Notes: generated by a model not told the origin, from the letters alone. A stretch of DNA of 60,083 nt from Bacillota bacterium (GCA_023415475.1 JAEZKL010000097.1:1-60083), one strand, 5' to 3'. Positions 16,854 to 26,266 are shown, counted from the stretch's first letter. Program-made: numbers and translations.

Positions 16854-17369
16854 ATTAATACCGAGCAGTATTATGAGTATCTGATAGATACCTATCAAAA
16901 CTTAATATTCTCTATCTGTTATAAAATTGTAAAAGATTATTTCGACGCTGAGGATCTTGCCCAAGAAGCCTTTCTTTCCGCTTATAAGCATCTATCTACC
17001 TTCGATCGACAGTACGAAAAAGCCTGGCTATGCCGTATTGCCACTAACAAATGCCTTGATTTTATAAAGCGCGCAGACCGACAAAGTATACCTACCGAGG
17101 ATGAATACTTCCTAACCCAAAAAGACAAGGAGCCTTCACCCGAAGACAATGTCCTTGAGCTGGAGGTCAAGAATCAGTTATCCGAACGATGTAACAGCTT
17201 AAAATCACCATATCGAGAAATAGCATTTGATTATTTTTACCGAGAGCTTTCTGCTGCCGAGATTGCAGAAAATACCGGTAAGAATTTAAAGACAGTCCAG
17301 ACCCAAATCTACCGGGCGCGGGCAATGTTACAGAAAACCTATCGAAAGGGGGCAATCATTAATGAATAA
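16854..17369 (+). CDS. ECF sigma factor with non-canonical AUU start
   Basis: Sigma-70 family ECF factor of 171 residues that directs RNA polymerase to stress promoters. Region 2 is clear (YLIDTYQNLIFSICYKIVKD, DAEDLAQEAFLSAYKHLSTF, WLCRIATNKCLDFIKR), and so is region 4 (LKSPYREIAFDYFYREL, SAAEIAENTGKNLKTVQTQI, YRARAMLQKTYRKG). No ATG, GTG or TTG occurs in frame between the upstream TGA and codon 159. The only well-placed initiator is ATT at 16854, 8 bases after AAGGGAGG, followed by NTEQYYEYL, a normal ECF N-terminus; ATA at 16851 is the alternative. Its 3' end overlaps the anti-sigma start by 8 bases. With its anti-sigma and membrane proteins it forms an envelope-stress module. Confidence 0.9.
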   Translation: MNTEQYYEYLIDTYQNLIFSICYKIVKDYFDAEDLAQEAFLSAYKHLSTFDRQYEKAWLCRIATNKCLDFIKRADRQSIPTEDEYFLTQKDKEPSPEDNVLELEVKNQLSERCNSLKSPYREIAFDYFYRELSAAEIAENTGKNLKTVQTQIYRARAMLQKTYRKGAIINE

Positions 17370-17865
17370 TAAGCCACATGTGACGAGGGATGAGCTAATC
17401 GCATTCAGACAAGAGTCCATGACAATGGAAGAAAAAGAAGCTTTTTTAGATCATATTTGCTCCTGTAATCATTGTGCTGATCAATTTACAACTATTATGG
17501 CAGAAGAAATCATCCCAGCGCCGAGGGATATGAAGGATAATATATTACAGGCGATCAAACGCCCTGAGGTACAGATAGCTATTAAATCAAGGGAAGCCTC
17601 GAAGCGGATACAACTCCTGCTATACAGCCTGAAGGTTGGTACAGCTGCCGCTGCAGCCATCGCGTTATTGATGCTAAGCATGGATTTCCAGAGTAGTCTC
17701 CCTGATACAGAGAGATTTACAAATATAAAAAACCTTAAAGAAGACAATGTTTCCTTAACCGATACCATCCGGGATAATATGAATAACATCAGTAAGAATA
17801 TATTGGACTTCTCCAATAACATCATCAAAATGGAGGTAACTGATCATGATCAGAAAGAAGAGTAA
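17362..17865 (+). CDS. Zinc-finger anti-sigma factor (RsiW-like)
   Basis: 167-residue membrane anti-sigma factor for the preceding ECF sigma. The N-terminal ZAS motif H31-X3-C35-X2-C38 (DHICSCNHCADQF) sits in a helical cytoplasmic domain. One membrane segment (VGTAAAAAIALLMLSMDF, about residues 92-109) follows. A short extracytoplasmic tail of about 58 residues, rich in Asn/Asp (NVSLTDTIRDNMNNISKNIL), could be the target of regulated proteolysis. The start overlaps the sigma stop, so synthesis is coupled and the ratio is controlled. The sensor part is too short to hold a known ligand domain. Confidence 0.88.
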   Translation: MNNKPHVTRDELIAFRQESMTMEEKEAFLDHICSCNHCADQFTTIMAEEIIPAPRDMKDNILQAIKRPEVQIAIKSREASKRIQLLLYSLKVGTAAAAAIALLMLSMDFQSSLPDTERFTNIKNLKEDNVSLTDTIRDNMNNISKNILDFSNNIIKMEVTDHDQKEE

Positions 17866-18406
17866 TTTTTTAACCTTTTGTTTTTCACTACTGCCGGGAG
17901 CCGGTCAGATGTATATGGGCTTCATGAGACGCGGAAGCAGCTTAATGGCATATTTCTTTCTAGTAATCTTCCTATCCACCTGGTTAGGACTGGGACCCTT
18001 AATGTTTTTAATGCCGATTATCTGGTTCTATGCTTTCTTTGACACACACAACCTACGCTCCATGCCGGATGATGAGTTCTATGCGATGGAGGATAATTTC
18101 GTACTTCTTCCGGACTATGCCAAAGAAAAGGCTCAGCTTATCCAGAGCAAATACCGTAATGTACTTGCAATTATACTAATCGTCATCGGTTCCACTATCC
18201 TATGGAATAATTTTGTCGATATTATTGAACAAGTAATACCAGGTTTTATATATAGTACTCTTTATCAATTCGGACGTTTAATACCTCAACTATTCGTAGC
18301 CTGTGCCATCATCGCCTTCGGTATCTATCTGATCCGTGGTAAGAAACAGGATTTGGATGCGATTGAGAAGGAGAAATTCCTACAAGACAAAGGAGGTCAA
18401 CTATAA
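17846..18406 (+). CDS. Membrane protein of the ECF sigma operon (TM2-like N-terminus)
   Basis: 186 residues with an N-terminal segment like the TM2 domain (FCFSLLPGAGQMYMGFMRRG, with the typical GxGQxYxG pattern and SLMAYFFLVIFLSTWLGLGP). A cytoplasmic acidic stretch (DDEFYAMEDNF) and two more membrane segments (VLAIILIVIGSTILWNNF, LFVACAIIAFGIYLI) follow, then a charged tail. Such proteins commonly follow ECF/anti-sigma pairs in clostridia and are thought to take part in envelope stress, but the role is unknown. GGAGG lies 9 bases before the ATG, and the start lies inside the anti-sigma 3' end. Confidence 0.85.
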   Translation: MIRKKSNFLTFCFSLLPGAGQMYMGFMRRGSSLMAYFFLVIFLSTWLGLGPLMFLMPIIWFYAFFDTHNLRSMPDDEFYAMEDNFVLLPDYAKEKAQLIQSKYRNVLAIILIVIGSTILWNNFVDIIEQVIPGFIYSTLYQFGRLIPQLFVACAIIAFGIYLIRGKKQDLDAIEKEKFLQDKGGQL

Positions 18407-18711
18407 TGACAAAGACGCACAGAGTCGGTACCTTTACCTTGGGCGGTATGCTGATCATCTTCGGTATTCTGTTCCTGCTTCGGATATTTAATCTGGGCAT
18501 AACCTATGACCTGATATTTAAGCTTTGGCCTACTATTTTCATTTTTTTAGGTGGCGAGATATTACTGGCAAACTTCAAGCAGCAGGGAGAAACACTGATC
18601 TATGACAAAACTGCTTTTGCTTTAATCTTCGTCCTCTCCTTCTTTGCAATGGGAATGGCAGTAATAGACTATTGCATGAACCTTGCATACAACCACATAA
18701 CTATCTATTAA
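18406..18711 (+). CDS. LiaI/LiaF-like small membrane protein
   Basis: 101 residues with three or four membrane segments: FTLGGMLIIFGILFLLRIFN, a short hydrophilic turn, LIFKLWPTIFIFLGGEILLA, and FALIFVLSFFAMGMAVIDYC. The GTFTLGGMLIIFGILFLL-LWPxIFIFLGGEIL pattern is the LiaI-LiaF-like TM region (DUF5668 type), found in proteins responding to cell-wall antibiotics. The start overlaps the preceding stop by one base (TAATG), with AGGAGG upstream, so it is the last gene of the sigma operon. It may modulate the stress response or sense membrane perturbation. Confidence 0.85.
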   Translation: MTKTHRVGTFTLGGMLIIFGILFLLRIFNLGITYDLIFKLWPTIFIFLGGEILLANFKQQGETLIYDKTAFALIFVLSFFAMGMAVIDYCMNLAYNHITIY

Positions 18712-18777
18712 CCGACCAATTACTCCCACATTTGTTACAGAACCCTCGCTCTAGCTCGAGGGGTCATGAATAATGAC

Positions 18778-18822
18778 ATGAAAAGGGTGTTGAAAGCCTA
18801 CCACTTTCAACACCCTTTTCAT
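18778..18822. terminator. Perfect 19-base-arm bidirectional terminator hairpin
   Basis: Arms ATGAAAAGGGTGTTGAAAG and CTTTCAACACCCTTTTCAT with a 7-base loop. It separates the convergent sigma operon and purL. The U-run is inside the stem on both strands. Confidence 0.75.
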
Positions 18823-18900
18823 ATCACAATATGAAGAGAAGAATAAGCACGATATTAGATAGTGACATCTAATTACTGCTATTGACGAAGACAAGGAATA

Positions 18901-21900
18901 TTACTTAAAATATGCCACTCCGGACTCAAAGATAAATTGATTCTGATCTCCGATAATATTAACAGCAACAGAAGGGCCGCGACGTTCGGAATGCGCCATC
19001 TTGCCGAGCACTCTGCCGTCCGGACTGGTGATGCCTTCGATTGCATAATAGGAACCGTTGGGATTATAATCTTCCTCCATCGTAGGATTCCCCATTAAGT
19101 CCACGTACTGGGTGGCAACCTGACCGTTTGCATATAATTTCTTAATCCATTCTTCGTTAGCCACAAATCTTCCTTCTCCATGGGAGGCCGGGATGGAATA
19201 TACTCCACCAAGCTCTGCCTTCATTAACCAAGGAGATTTATTGGTAACTACCTTTGTATATACCGACTTGGAGATATGACGTCCGATATGATTCATCGCC
19301 AGAGTCGGTGAATCCTCCATCAAAGGGGTAATCTCACCATAAGGTACCAAGCCTAATTTGATCAGCGCCTGGAAGCCGTTACAGATACCGAGTACTAAAC
19401 CATCACGTAGGTTAAGCAGATCGCTTACAGCATCCTTAATCTTCTCATTCCGGAAGGCAGTCGCGATGAACTTACCGGAACCGTCGGGTTCATCCCCGGC
19501 GGAAAAGCCACCGGGGAACATCAGAATCTGTGCCCCCTGAATTCCCTCTGAAAAGGCCCCCACAGATTCGCGAATGTTATCCGCCGACAAATTCTTGAAT
19601 ACAATGGTTTCTACTTCCGCACCCGCATGTTCAAATGCTCGCAAGGAATCGTACTCACAATTTGTTCCGGGAAATACCGGAATAAATACCTTCGGTTTTG
19701 CTATCTTATTCTTAGCTACATAGATTTTCTTCGCGTCATAAAGCCTGGTCTCAAGCTTCTGCTCCGGTACCTTGGAGCCGGTTGGATACACCTTCTCCAG
19801 TGTAATTTTCCACGCAGTCAGCGCTTCTTCAATCGTAATCTGAGTATCCTTCAGACTAAATTCACTGTCCTCAGTAACTGTTCCAATCATTTTATAATCA
19901 GCTGCAGTCAAGCCATAATCCTTCAGAGCCTTCACATCATCTGCCGAAAGCTCAGCAACAATATCTCCGTAAGAAGGGAGGAATAAGTCTTTCTTCGTGA
20001 GGTTTTCCTCAAGCTTCACACCAAGCTTGTTACCGAAGGCCATCTTACTGACTGCTTCTGCAACACCGCCGAAGCCCACTGCAAAGGCAGAGAATACTTT
20101 ACCGGCTCTCATCAGCCTGGTAAGTCCGGAATAAAGTTCAGCTACCTGCATATAATCCGGAAGATCAAAGCCGTCCTTTCTGATGCTAAACTTCACCAAT
20201 ACATTCCCCGGCTTTTTCAGCTCAGTTGTTACGATATCGGCAGCTTTAGCAATGTCAACCGCAAAGGATACTAAGGTCGGAGGAACATCAATATCATTGA
20301 AGCTGCCTGACATACTATCCTTTCCTCCAATTGAAGGAAGACCAAGCTTCACTTGTGCGTCATAAGCACCTAATAAAGCTACCAACGGTTCTCCCCATCG
20401 TTTCGGGTCATTTCCCAGCTTGCGGAAGAACTCCTGGAAGGTAAAACGTATCTTTGTATGATTTCCACCTGCCGCAACAATCTTAGCTACAGAGGTTAAT
20501 ACAGCATAGACAGAACCATGGAAGGGTGACCAGCTGGAAAGGTACGGATCGAAGCCATAGCTCATCATGGATACGGTGTCACAGCTTCCACTAAGAACCG
20601 GAAGCTTTGCTGTCATCGTCTGTATCGGAGACAGCTGATACTTGCCACCATAGGGCATGGTTACTGTTCCCGCACCGATGGAGCTGTCGAACATCTCGAC
20701 TAAACCCTTCTTAGAGCAGACATTGAGTGATGACAGGCTTCCAAGCCAGATTTCCTTTACATCTTTATTAAGATCTACCGATCCCGTTTGTAGGTAATTA
20801 ACATCTTTACATGGCATGCTCACATAAGCGCTTGCCTCCTGATGAGCACCGTTGGTATCTAAGAAGGCTCTGGAAATATTAACGATTTCCTTCCCTCTCC
20901 AGTTCATGACCAGTCTTGGCGACTCGGTTACTCTCGCAACTACTACCGCTTCCAGATTCTCTTCTTCTGCAAACTTCAGCATTCTGTCTACATTCTTCGG
21001 ATCTACGACAATCGCCATTCTCTCTTGGGATTCGGATATCGCTAATTCCGTGCCGTTTAATCCGGCATATTTCTTAGGCACCTGATCCAAATCAATACGA
21101 AGTCCTGCTGCCAGCTCTCCGATTGCAACGGATACACCACCGGCACCAAAATCATTACACTTCTTTATTAATCGGCTTACCTCTTCTCTGCGGAACAGTC
21201 TCTGAAGCTTGCGCTCGGTCGGAGCATTCCCCTTCTGTACCTCAGCACCGCAGGTAGCAATCGATTCGGTTGTATGACTCTTGGAGGACCCGGTTGCACC
21301 GCCACAGCCATCACGTCCGGTTCTTCCCCCCATCAAAATGATCACATCACCCGGGTCCGAATTCTCACGGATGACATTCTTTCTAGGAGCCGCGCCCATT
21401 ACGGCACCGATCTCCAGTCTCTTGGCTGCATAATTCGGATGATATATCTCATCTACCAATCCGGTTGCAAGACCAATCTGGTTACCATAGGAGCTATAAC
21501 CTGCTGCCGCACCGGTACAAATCTTTCTCTGGGCCAGCTTACCCTTCATAGTATCCTTTAGCGATACCGTGGGATCTGCCGCCCCTGTGACACGCATAGC
21601 CTGATATACATAGCCTCTTCCCGATAAGGGATCACGGATTGCTCCGCCCAGCCAGGTCGCCGCACCGCCGAAGGGCTCTATCTCAGTGGGATGGTTGTGG
21701 GTCTCATTCTTGAAGAATACCAGCCATTCCTCCGTCTTACCGTCAATCCGGACAGGAACGATGATGGAGCAGGCATTAATTTCATCCGATACCTCCATGT
21801 CCGCCAGCTTCCCGTCTTCCTTCAGCTTCTTCATAGCAAGCAAAGCAACATCCATGAGAGAGATGTATTTGTCATCCCTTCCCGCATACAGCCTTTCTCT

Positions 21901-22680
21901 CTCTCCAAGATAGCTTTGATAAGCTGCCATAATCGGCTCCGTATAATAGCCTTCTTCTATCTGTATGTCCTTAAGCTCGGTTAAGAAGGTAGTATGACGG
22001 CAATGATCTGACCAATAGGTATCCAGCACCCTGATCTCTGTCATAGCTGGGTCACGCATCTCTTCCGCACTAAAGTAATTCTGTATATGCTTAAAATCCT
22101 GAAAGGTCATGGCCAAATTCAAGGATTCATAGAGCTTTTTCAATTCATCCTCTGTAAGCTCCCTGAAGCCTTCCAGAATTGATACCTCTTCTGGCTCCTC
22201 AAATTCTGTCATCAGAGTCTTAGGCTTCATCTCCCCTGCCTCGCGGGAGTCCACCGGATTGATACAATAGCTTTTTATACGTTCAAACTCTTCTCGGGTG
22301 ATATTACCACCTAAGATATAGGTGGTAGCAGATCGAATAACCGGCTCCTCCTTCTCATCGAGAAGCTTGACACACTGTTCTGCAGAATCCGCCCTCTGGT
22401 CAAATTGTCCGGGAAGATACTCTACGGTAAAGATGAGATCCTTTTTGCCGGCCGGAAACGTCTCTTCATACAGCTGATCCAAAGGCGGTTCCGAGAAAAC
22501 CGTACCCAGTGCTTTCTTGTAGGTCTCATCACTTATATTCTCTATATCATAACGAATTAAAACCCGCACTGTATCCAAGCCCATCATTCCCAAATAACTG
22601 CGAAGCTCTGTCCGCAGCTCCATTGCTCTTAACGCATACGGTGTTTTCTTTTCTACATAAATCCTTTTTACGTTATTCAT
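18901..22680 (-). CDS. purL: Phosphoribosylformylglycinamidine synthase (single-chain)
   Basis: Fourth step of purine synthesis: converts FGAR, glutamine and ATP to FGAM. At about 1259 residues this is the fused large form, carrying PurS-like, PurL and PurQ parts on one chain, as in many clostridia. The AIR-synthase-like domains show HNHPTEIEPFGGAATWLGGAIRD, GRTGRDGCGGATG and GKDSMSGSF. The C-terminal class I glutaminase shows VFPGTNCEYDSLRA, nucleophile Cys in LGICNGFQAL and the SHGEGRF His/Glu. ATG 22680 (MNNVKRIYVEKK) is the likeliest start, with AAAGGCG upstream. The open frame continues 17 codons further to an ATG at 22731 with no ribosome site. It is isolated from other pur genes and has its own promoter. 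Confidence 0.96.
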   Translation of the reverse strand: MNNVKRIYVEKKTPYALRAMELRTELRSYLGMMGLDTVRVLIRYDIENISDETYKKALGTVFSEPPLDQLYEETFPAGKKDLIFTVEYLPGQFDQRADSAEQCVKLLDEKEEPVIRSATTYILGGNITREEFERIKSYCINPVDSREAGEMKPKTLMTEFEEPEEVSILEGFRELTEDELKKLYESLNLAMTFQDFKHIQNYFSAEEMRDPAMTEIRVLDTYWSDHCRHTTFLTELKDIQIEEGYYTEPIMAAYQSYLGERERLYAGRDDKYISLMDVALLAMKKLKEDGKLADMEVSDEINACSIIVPVRIDGKTEEWLVFFKNETHNHPTEIEPFGGAATWLGGAIRDPLSGRGYVYQAMRVTGAADPTVSLKDTMKGKLAQRKICTGAAAGYSSYGNQIGLATGLVDEIYHPNYAAKRLEIGAVMGAAPRKNVIRENSDPGDVIILMGGRTGRDGCGGATGSSKSHTTESIATCGAEVQKGNAPTERKLQRLFRREEVSRLIKKCNDFGAGGVSVAIGELAAGLRIDLDQVPKKYAGLNGTELAISESQERMAIVVDPKNVDRMLKFAEEENLEAVVVARVTESPRLVMNWRGKEIVNISRAFLDTNGAHQEASAYVSMPCKDVNYLQTGSVDLNKDVKEIWLGSLSSLNVCSKKGLVEMFDSSIGAGTVTMPYGGKYQLSPIQTMTAKLPVLSGSCDTVSMMSYGFDPYLSSWSPFHGSVYAVLTSVAKIVAAGGNHTKIRFTFQEFFRKLGNDPKRWGEPLVALLGAYDAQVKLGLPSIGGKDSMSGSFNDIDVPPTLVSFAVDIAKAADIVTTELKKPGNVLVKFSIRKDGFDLPDYMQVAELYSGLTRLMRAGKVFSAFAVGFGGVAEAVSKMAFGNKLGVKLEENLTKKDLFLPSYGDIVAELSADDVKALKDYGLTAADYKMIGTVTEDSEFSLKDTQITIEEALTAWKITLEKVYPTGSKVPEQKLETRLYDAKKIYVAKNKIAKPKVFIPVFPGTNCEYDSLRAFEHAGAEVETIVFKNLSADNIRESVGAFSEGIQGAQILMFPGGFSAGDEPDGSGKFIATAFRNEKIKDAVSDLLNLRDGLVLGICNGFQALIKLGLVPYGEITPLMEDSPTLAMNHIGRHISKSVYTKVVTNKSPWLMKAELGGVYSIPASHGEGRFVANEEWIKKLYANGQVATQYVDLMGNPTMEEDYNPNGSYYAIEGITSPDGRVLGKMAHSERRGPSVAVNIIGDQNQFIFESGVAYFK

Positions 22681-22773
22681 ACAAATAACCACGCCTTTCT
22701 TCATAGCCTGTGAATTTGGGCGGCAGCTCATAACTCTATGGGTTCTAATCCTTCTGCCCTATCATTCTCTTGC

Positions 22774-22801
22774 ATTATAGCATAACATGTCTTATAATCA
22801 A
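22774..22801 (-). promoter_or_regulatory. purL promoter
   Basis: Minus-strand TTGATT (22796-22801), 16 bases, TATAAT (22774-22779). No PurR box or purine riboswitch is recognisable in the leader. Confidence 0.55.
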
Positions 22802-23015
22802 AATTAATATATGTTAATCTTTTTATTAGACCAACTAATAGATTGAGGCTCTTTATTTCACTCAAATATCTCAGTATAACAAGGAAAGATACTATAGATT
22901 TTCTTCCGCAATGCTAAAAAGGCGCCGATCTAGCACTTGACGAGGCTAAGAGGTCACTTTTACAGATGGAATATAATATTAAGAATAGTAGATAGCATAG
23001 AAAAAGGAGAATCAC

Positions 23016-23897
23016 ATGGACATCAATTACGAATTGTATAAGGTTTTTTATCATGTGGCAAAAAGCTTAAGCTTTTCGGAGGCTGCAGATACCCTATTTA
23101 TTTCACAGTCTGCTGTCAGTCAGTCGATCAAGACTCTGGAGAAACGTCTGAACCAGACTCTCTTCATCCGTAGTACAAAGCGTGTAGCCTTAACCAAAGA
23201 AGGTGAGCTATTACTAAAGCATATCGAACCTGCCATTAATCTGATCAGCAGAGGTGAGAACCAGCTCTGCGCAGACCCAAAAAGTGGTGTACAGTTAAGA
23301 ATTGGTGCCAGTGATACGATCTGCCGTTACTATCTGGTACCTTACCTGAATAAATTTCATAAGCAATATCCCAATATCCATATTAAGGTAACCAATGCTA
23401 CTTCCTTACAGTGTGCAAAGCTTTTGGAACGCAACGATGTTGATGTCATTGTGACCAACTCACCAAACTCCGCCTTAAATAATATGATGCAGATCCTTCC
23501 GGTTAAGGAATTCCGGGATATCTTTATCGCGAACCCGGAGGCTTTCCCTTTAACAGATCGCCCCATCAGCCTACAGGAGCTTCAGCAAAACCCGATCCTG
23601 ATGCTGGATAAGCGCTCTACAACAAGTATGTTCCTACATAACCTGTTCTTAGAGAATTCCTTGGACCTTGTGCCCGCCATAGAGCTAAGCAGTAACGACC
23701 TCCTGATTGATCTCGCAAAGATCGGCTTAGGCATAGCCTTCCTTCCCGACTTCTGTGTCAAGGAGCTGAGCAACCTGACCGTCATTAACACCACCAAGGA
23801 GATTCCCTCTCGTATGCTGGTTGCTGCCTATAATACCGATATTCCTCTTTCAGATGCAGCAAAATATTTTATTGACAGCCTGACTGAAAATTTATAA
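23016..23897 (+). CDS. LysR-family transcriptional regulator
   Basis: 293 residues. N-terminal winged helix: YELYKVFYHVAKSLSFSEAA, ISQSAVSQSIKTLEKRL, LFIRSTKRVALTKEGELL. The C-terminal periplasmic-binding-type effector domain shows LRIGASDTICRYYLVPYLNK, HIKVTNATS, DVDVIVTNSP and LAKIGLGIAFLPDFCVKEL. It is divergent from purL across 335 bases, and LysR proteins often control a divergent gene, but purL is an unlikely target and nothing else adjoins it. AAAGGAG lies 8 bases before the ATG. The effector and target are unknown. Confidence 0.93.
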   Translation: MDINYELYKVFYHVAKSLSFSEAADTLFISQSAVSQSIKTLEKRLNQTLFIRSTKRVALTKEGELLLKHIEPAINLISRGENQLCADPKSGVQLRIGASDTICRYYLVPYLNKFHKQYPNIHIKVTNATSLQCAKLLERNDVDVIVTNSPNSALNNMMQILPVKEFRDIFIANPEAFPLTDRPISLQELQQNPILMLDKRSTTSMFLHNLFLENSLDLVPAIELSSNDLLIDLAKIGLGIAFLPDFCVKELSNLTVINTTKEIPSRMLVAAYNTDIPLSDAAKYFIDSLTENL

Positions 23898-23914
23898 GCT
23901 TACGCGTAAAGGTA

Positions 23915-23964
23915 AAGCCACAGACCGGCAGTATTGTTGTCTTAAATACTACTATCTGTGGCTT
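23915..23964 (+). terminator. Terminator of the LysR gene
   Basis: Stem AAGCCACAGA/TCTGTGGCTT, with inner pairing AGTATT/AATACT, followed by ATATTTTCG. Confidence 0.75.
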
Positions 23965-24033
23965 ATATTTTCGCGTAAACATAACGCGCTTCTTCCGGTT
24001 TATTGTGTTCTATTTTGTAAAATCATCTTTTCC

Positions 24034-24513
24034 CTATTTACCCAATTCCTTAATACGACGTTGGATAATCGCATTATAATTGAGTACTTGACGCTCATAT
24101 TCCTCATTCATATATCGGGAGGTAATCATAAAGTCTGCAGTAGCTTTATTATTCGCCACAGGAATATCGTATACAGCAGCAATACGAAGCAATGCCTTTA
24201 CATCAGGATCATGGGGCTGTGACTCCAAGGGATCCCAAAAGAAGATTACAAAATCAATATTGCCTTCTACAATTCTGGAGCCATTCTGCTGATCACCGCC
24301 AAGAGGACCGCTATTATATGCCTTTACCGGGAGATCTGTCTTATCCGCAATCATTCTTGCTGTCGTACCGGTCCCGCATAAAAAGTGATTCTTTAAAATA
24401 TCTTTATTTGTCTCTACCCATTCCACTAATTCCTTCTTCTTGCTGTCATGGGCAATGAGCGCGATATGCTTCTGTTTTTCAATCGTAAAGTTGATATATT
24501 CATCCTGCAGCAT
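24034..24513 (-). CDS. mgsA: Methylglyoxal synthase
   Basis: 159-residue enzyme converting dihydroxyacetone phosphate to methylglyoxal and phosphate, a bypass of lower glycolysis used when sugar phosphates accumulate. Motifs IALIAHDSKKKELVEWV, LCGTGTTARMIADKT, the catalytic-Asp region NSGPLGGDQQNGSRI, FFWDPLESQPHDPDVKALLR and PVANNKATADFMITS are all present. GAGAGG lies about 10 bases before the ATG. Dihydroxyacetone phosphate is also a product of the rhamnose aldolase encoded 10 kb away, and a DJ-1/VOC pair that may handle reactive carbonyls lies at 39-40 kb, but no direct link is visible. Confidence 0.96.
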   Translation of the reverse strand: MLQDEYINFTIEKQKHIALIAHDSKKKELVEWVETNKDILKNHFLCGTGTTARMIADKTDLPVKAYNSGPLGGDQQNGSRIVEGNIDFVIFFWDPLESQPHDPDVKALLRIAAVYDIPVANNKATADFMITSRYMNEEYERQVLNYNAIIQRRIKELGK

Positions 24514-24668
24514 TTAGGTAACCTCTCTTCCAATTCGATGTATTCAATAAACTCTCCGCATAAATGAATGCACATAATAGAAACGATCCGAATATATTAT
24601 GATTTATTGCATGCGAAGTATACTACTACATTTATCATAGCGAAAAATGATCTCATATGCAAGAGCAT

Positions 24669-25982
24669 TTAAGATTTATCTTTTTTCATGCGAAATACTT
24701 CAATAATCGGAAGCATTACTGCTGCAACAAGCCCAGCTGAAAATCCTGTATTGTACAGATTCATTCCACCATGCAGTATACCGGAATTAAGCACGACTGA
24801 GGAATTGATAAATCCGGCTATCACACCGTAAATCCAACCGTAATGTCCTCCGAACGGGGCTAAACCCGTTCCGAATAATGCTGCCAGCAGGATATGTGGA
24901 TCATCAATATTCCATACCTTTGTAATACTACCGAGAAATACACCGAGAAAGATCGGCAGGATATTCTTAATGTGTTTACCGTAAGCACCGAAGCACATCA
25001 CCGTCATGATTCCGCCAATAGTAGGTCCGTTCAAGGAACCTCCTACAATAAGAACATATCCCATGGCCACCAAGCCGTTCAAGCCCATATTAAAGAGTGC
25101 CGAACCGAAGTCCTCCATTAGGACAAAGTCACTTTTTGCTACTCCGGAGTATTTCAATAGTTTCCGGATTGGTCTGAAGCTTCTTCCGTTTAGTACAAAA
25201 CCAAGCATTATCATAGATACTAATATCATTGAAAGAAATATCCCAAACTTCATATTATTTCCTTCACTCCAGATTAGCTTGGTGTAGGATACAAAACCAT
25301 AGGAGCGAAAGATGGATACATAGATTGTACCGATAAGGCCTGCAGCGAAACCGACATTATATAGATTGAAGCCCTTATGTACATGAAATAAGGAGGCTGA
25401 CAAGGGAGGCAGTAAAAATCCGATGCTGAGGCCTACCATAATGCCGAAGATGATTTTTAACGGTATCGGTAAGTCGCTTCCAAAGAAAATCTCAGATATG
25501 ATAGGCGCCAGACTAGTCCCGAAAAATGCAGTATAGATGTGCTGGGATAGCTTTTCTCTCTTGACCGCGGCATAGATTATTACACCCAAAATGATGAGCC
25601 AGATATTAAGAATGTTCTTTCCAAATAACGCAAAGCCGCCCATCAAATAGATGGCTACAATGGAATTCCCGCTTATTTGAATCTTTAACAGATACAAAAT
25701 CGCAATTGTAACAAGCATAATGACTCCGGCATTGACAAAGGCAGCACCGATACCACCAATTTCAATATAGTCTGTAATCAGAACACCCGGTTCGATAACA
25801 ATTCGATAAAGCCCTTGTATAATTTTCTTAGGTTTATCAATGATAAAACCAAAAGCCACAAATAACAGTGAGTAAATTGTGAATATACCGTATTTTAGAC
25901 GATTTGATACATCTGGTATATCCTTTTGCATTGAAAGTATTTGTTTCTCCATAACAATATGCTCTCTTTGTTTTTTACTCAT
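24669..25982 (-). CDS. DUF1576-like polytopic membrane protein with internal duplication
   Basis: 437 residues with at least ten membrane segments and an obvious tandem repeat: each half contains a Gly-rich LAPFGGHYGWIYG/LAPIISEIF region, a PPLSASLF/SSVVLNSGIL region and the signature FNLYNVGFAAGLIGTI or MNLYNTGFSAGLVAAV. This matches my memory of DUF1576, a duplicated domain in firmicute membrane proteins without known function. The duplication with probably inverted-topology halves suggests a transporter or channel, which is inference. AGGAGA lies 6 bases before the ATG. It is monocistronic, with about 120 bases to mgsA. Confidence 0.82.
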   Translation of the reverse strand: MSKKQREHIVMEKQILSMQKDIPDVSNRLKYGIFTIYSLLFVAFGFIIDKPKKIIQGLYRIVIEPGVLITDYIEIGGIGAAFVNAGVIMLVTIAILYLLKIQISGNSIVAIYLMGGFALFGKNILNIWLIILGVIIYAAVKREKLSQHIYTAFFGTSLAPIISEIFFGSDLPIPLKIIFGIMVGLSIGFLLPPLSASLFHVHKGFNLYNVGFAAGLIGTIYVSIFRSYGFVSYTKLIWSEGNNMKFGIFLSMILVSMIMLGFVLNGRSFRPIRKLLKYSGVAKSDFVLMEDFGSALFNMGLNGLVAMGYVLIVGGSLNGPTIGGIMTVMCFGAYGKHIKNILPIFLGVFLGSITKVWNIDDPHILLAALFGTGLAPFGGHYGWIYGVIAGFINSSVVLNSGILHGGMNLYNTGFSAGLVAAVMLPIIEVFRMKKDKS

Positions 25983-26183
25983 AAACTCTCCTATTCACTG
26001 ATTGAAATAATATTTTCCGTCACCGTTCTGATTAGTATTAAACCAAAGCAAGTGTAGTCAAATTATAACACACCCTATATCAACGGAGCAATTTAATACA
26101 GTAAAAAACTCATATATTTTTGAATCAATTTAGATGAAATTGCCAACCTTTGTCCCGTAATAGACGACAGGTCCTTACAAAAA

Positions 26184-26214
26184 GTGCCGCAATACCCTAA
26201 AGGTATTGCAGCAC
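26184..26214 (-). terminator. Terminator of the PTS operon
   Basis: GTGC(T)GCAATACC stem with a 5-base loop; followed on the minus strand by TTTTTGT. It lies 53 bases after the EIIBC stop. Confidence 0.88.
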
Positions 26215-26266
26215 TCCTATGCTATCATATAGTATGCTTCTTCTCTTTGTGATGATAGGATAGTTT

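Noticed and set aside
22681..22731. 17-residue N-terminal extension of PurL.
   Set aside because: No ribosome site upstream and no family counterpart; MNNVKRIYVEKK is the natural start.
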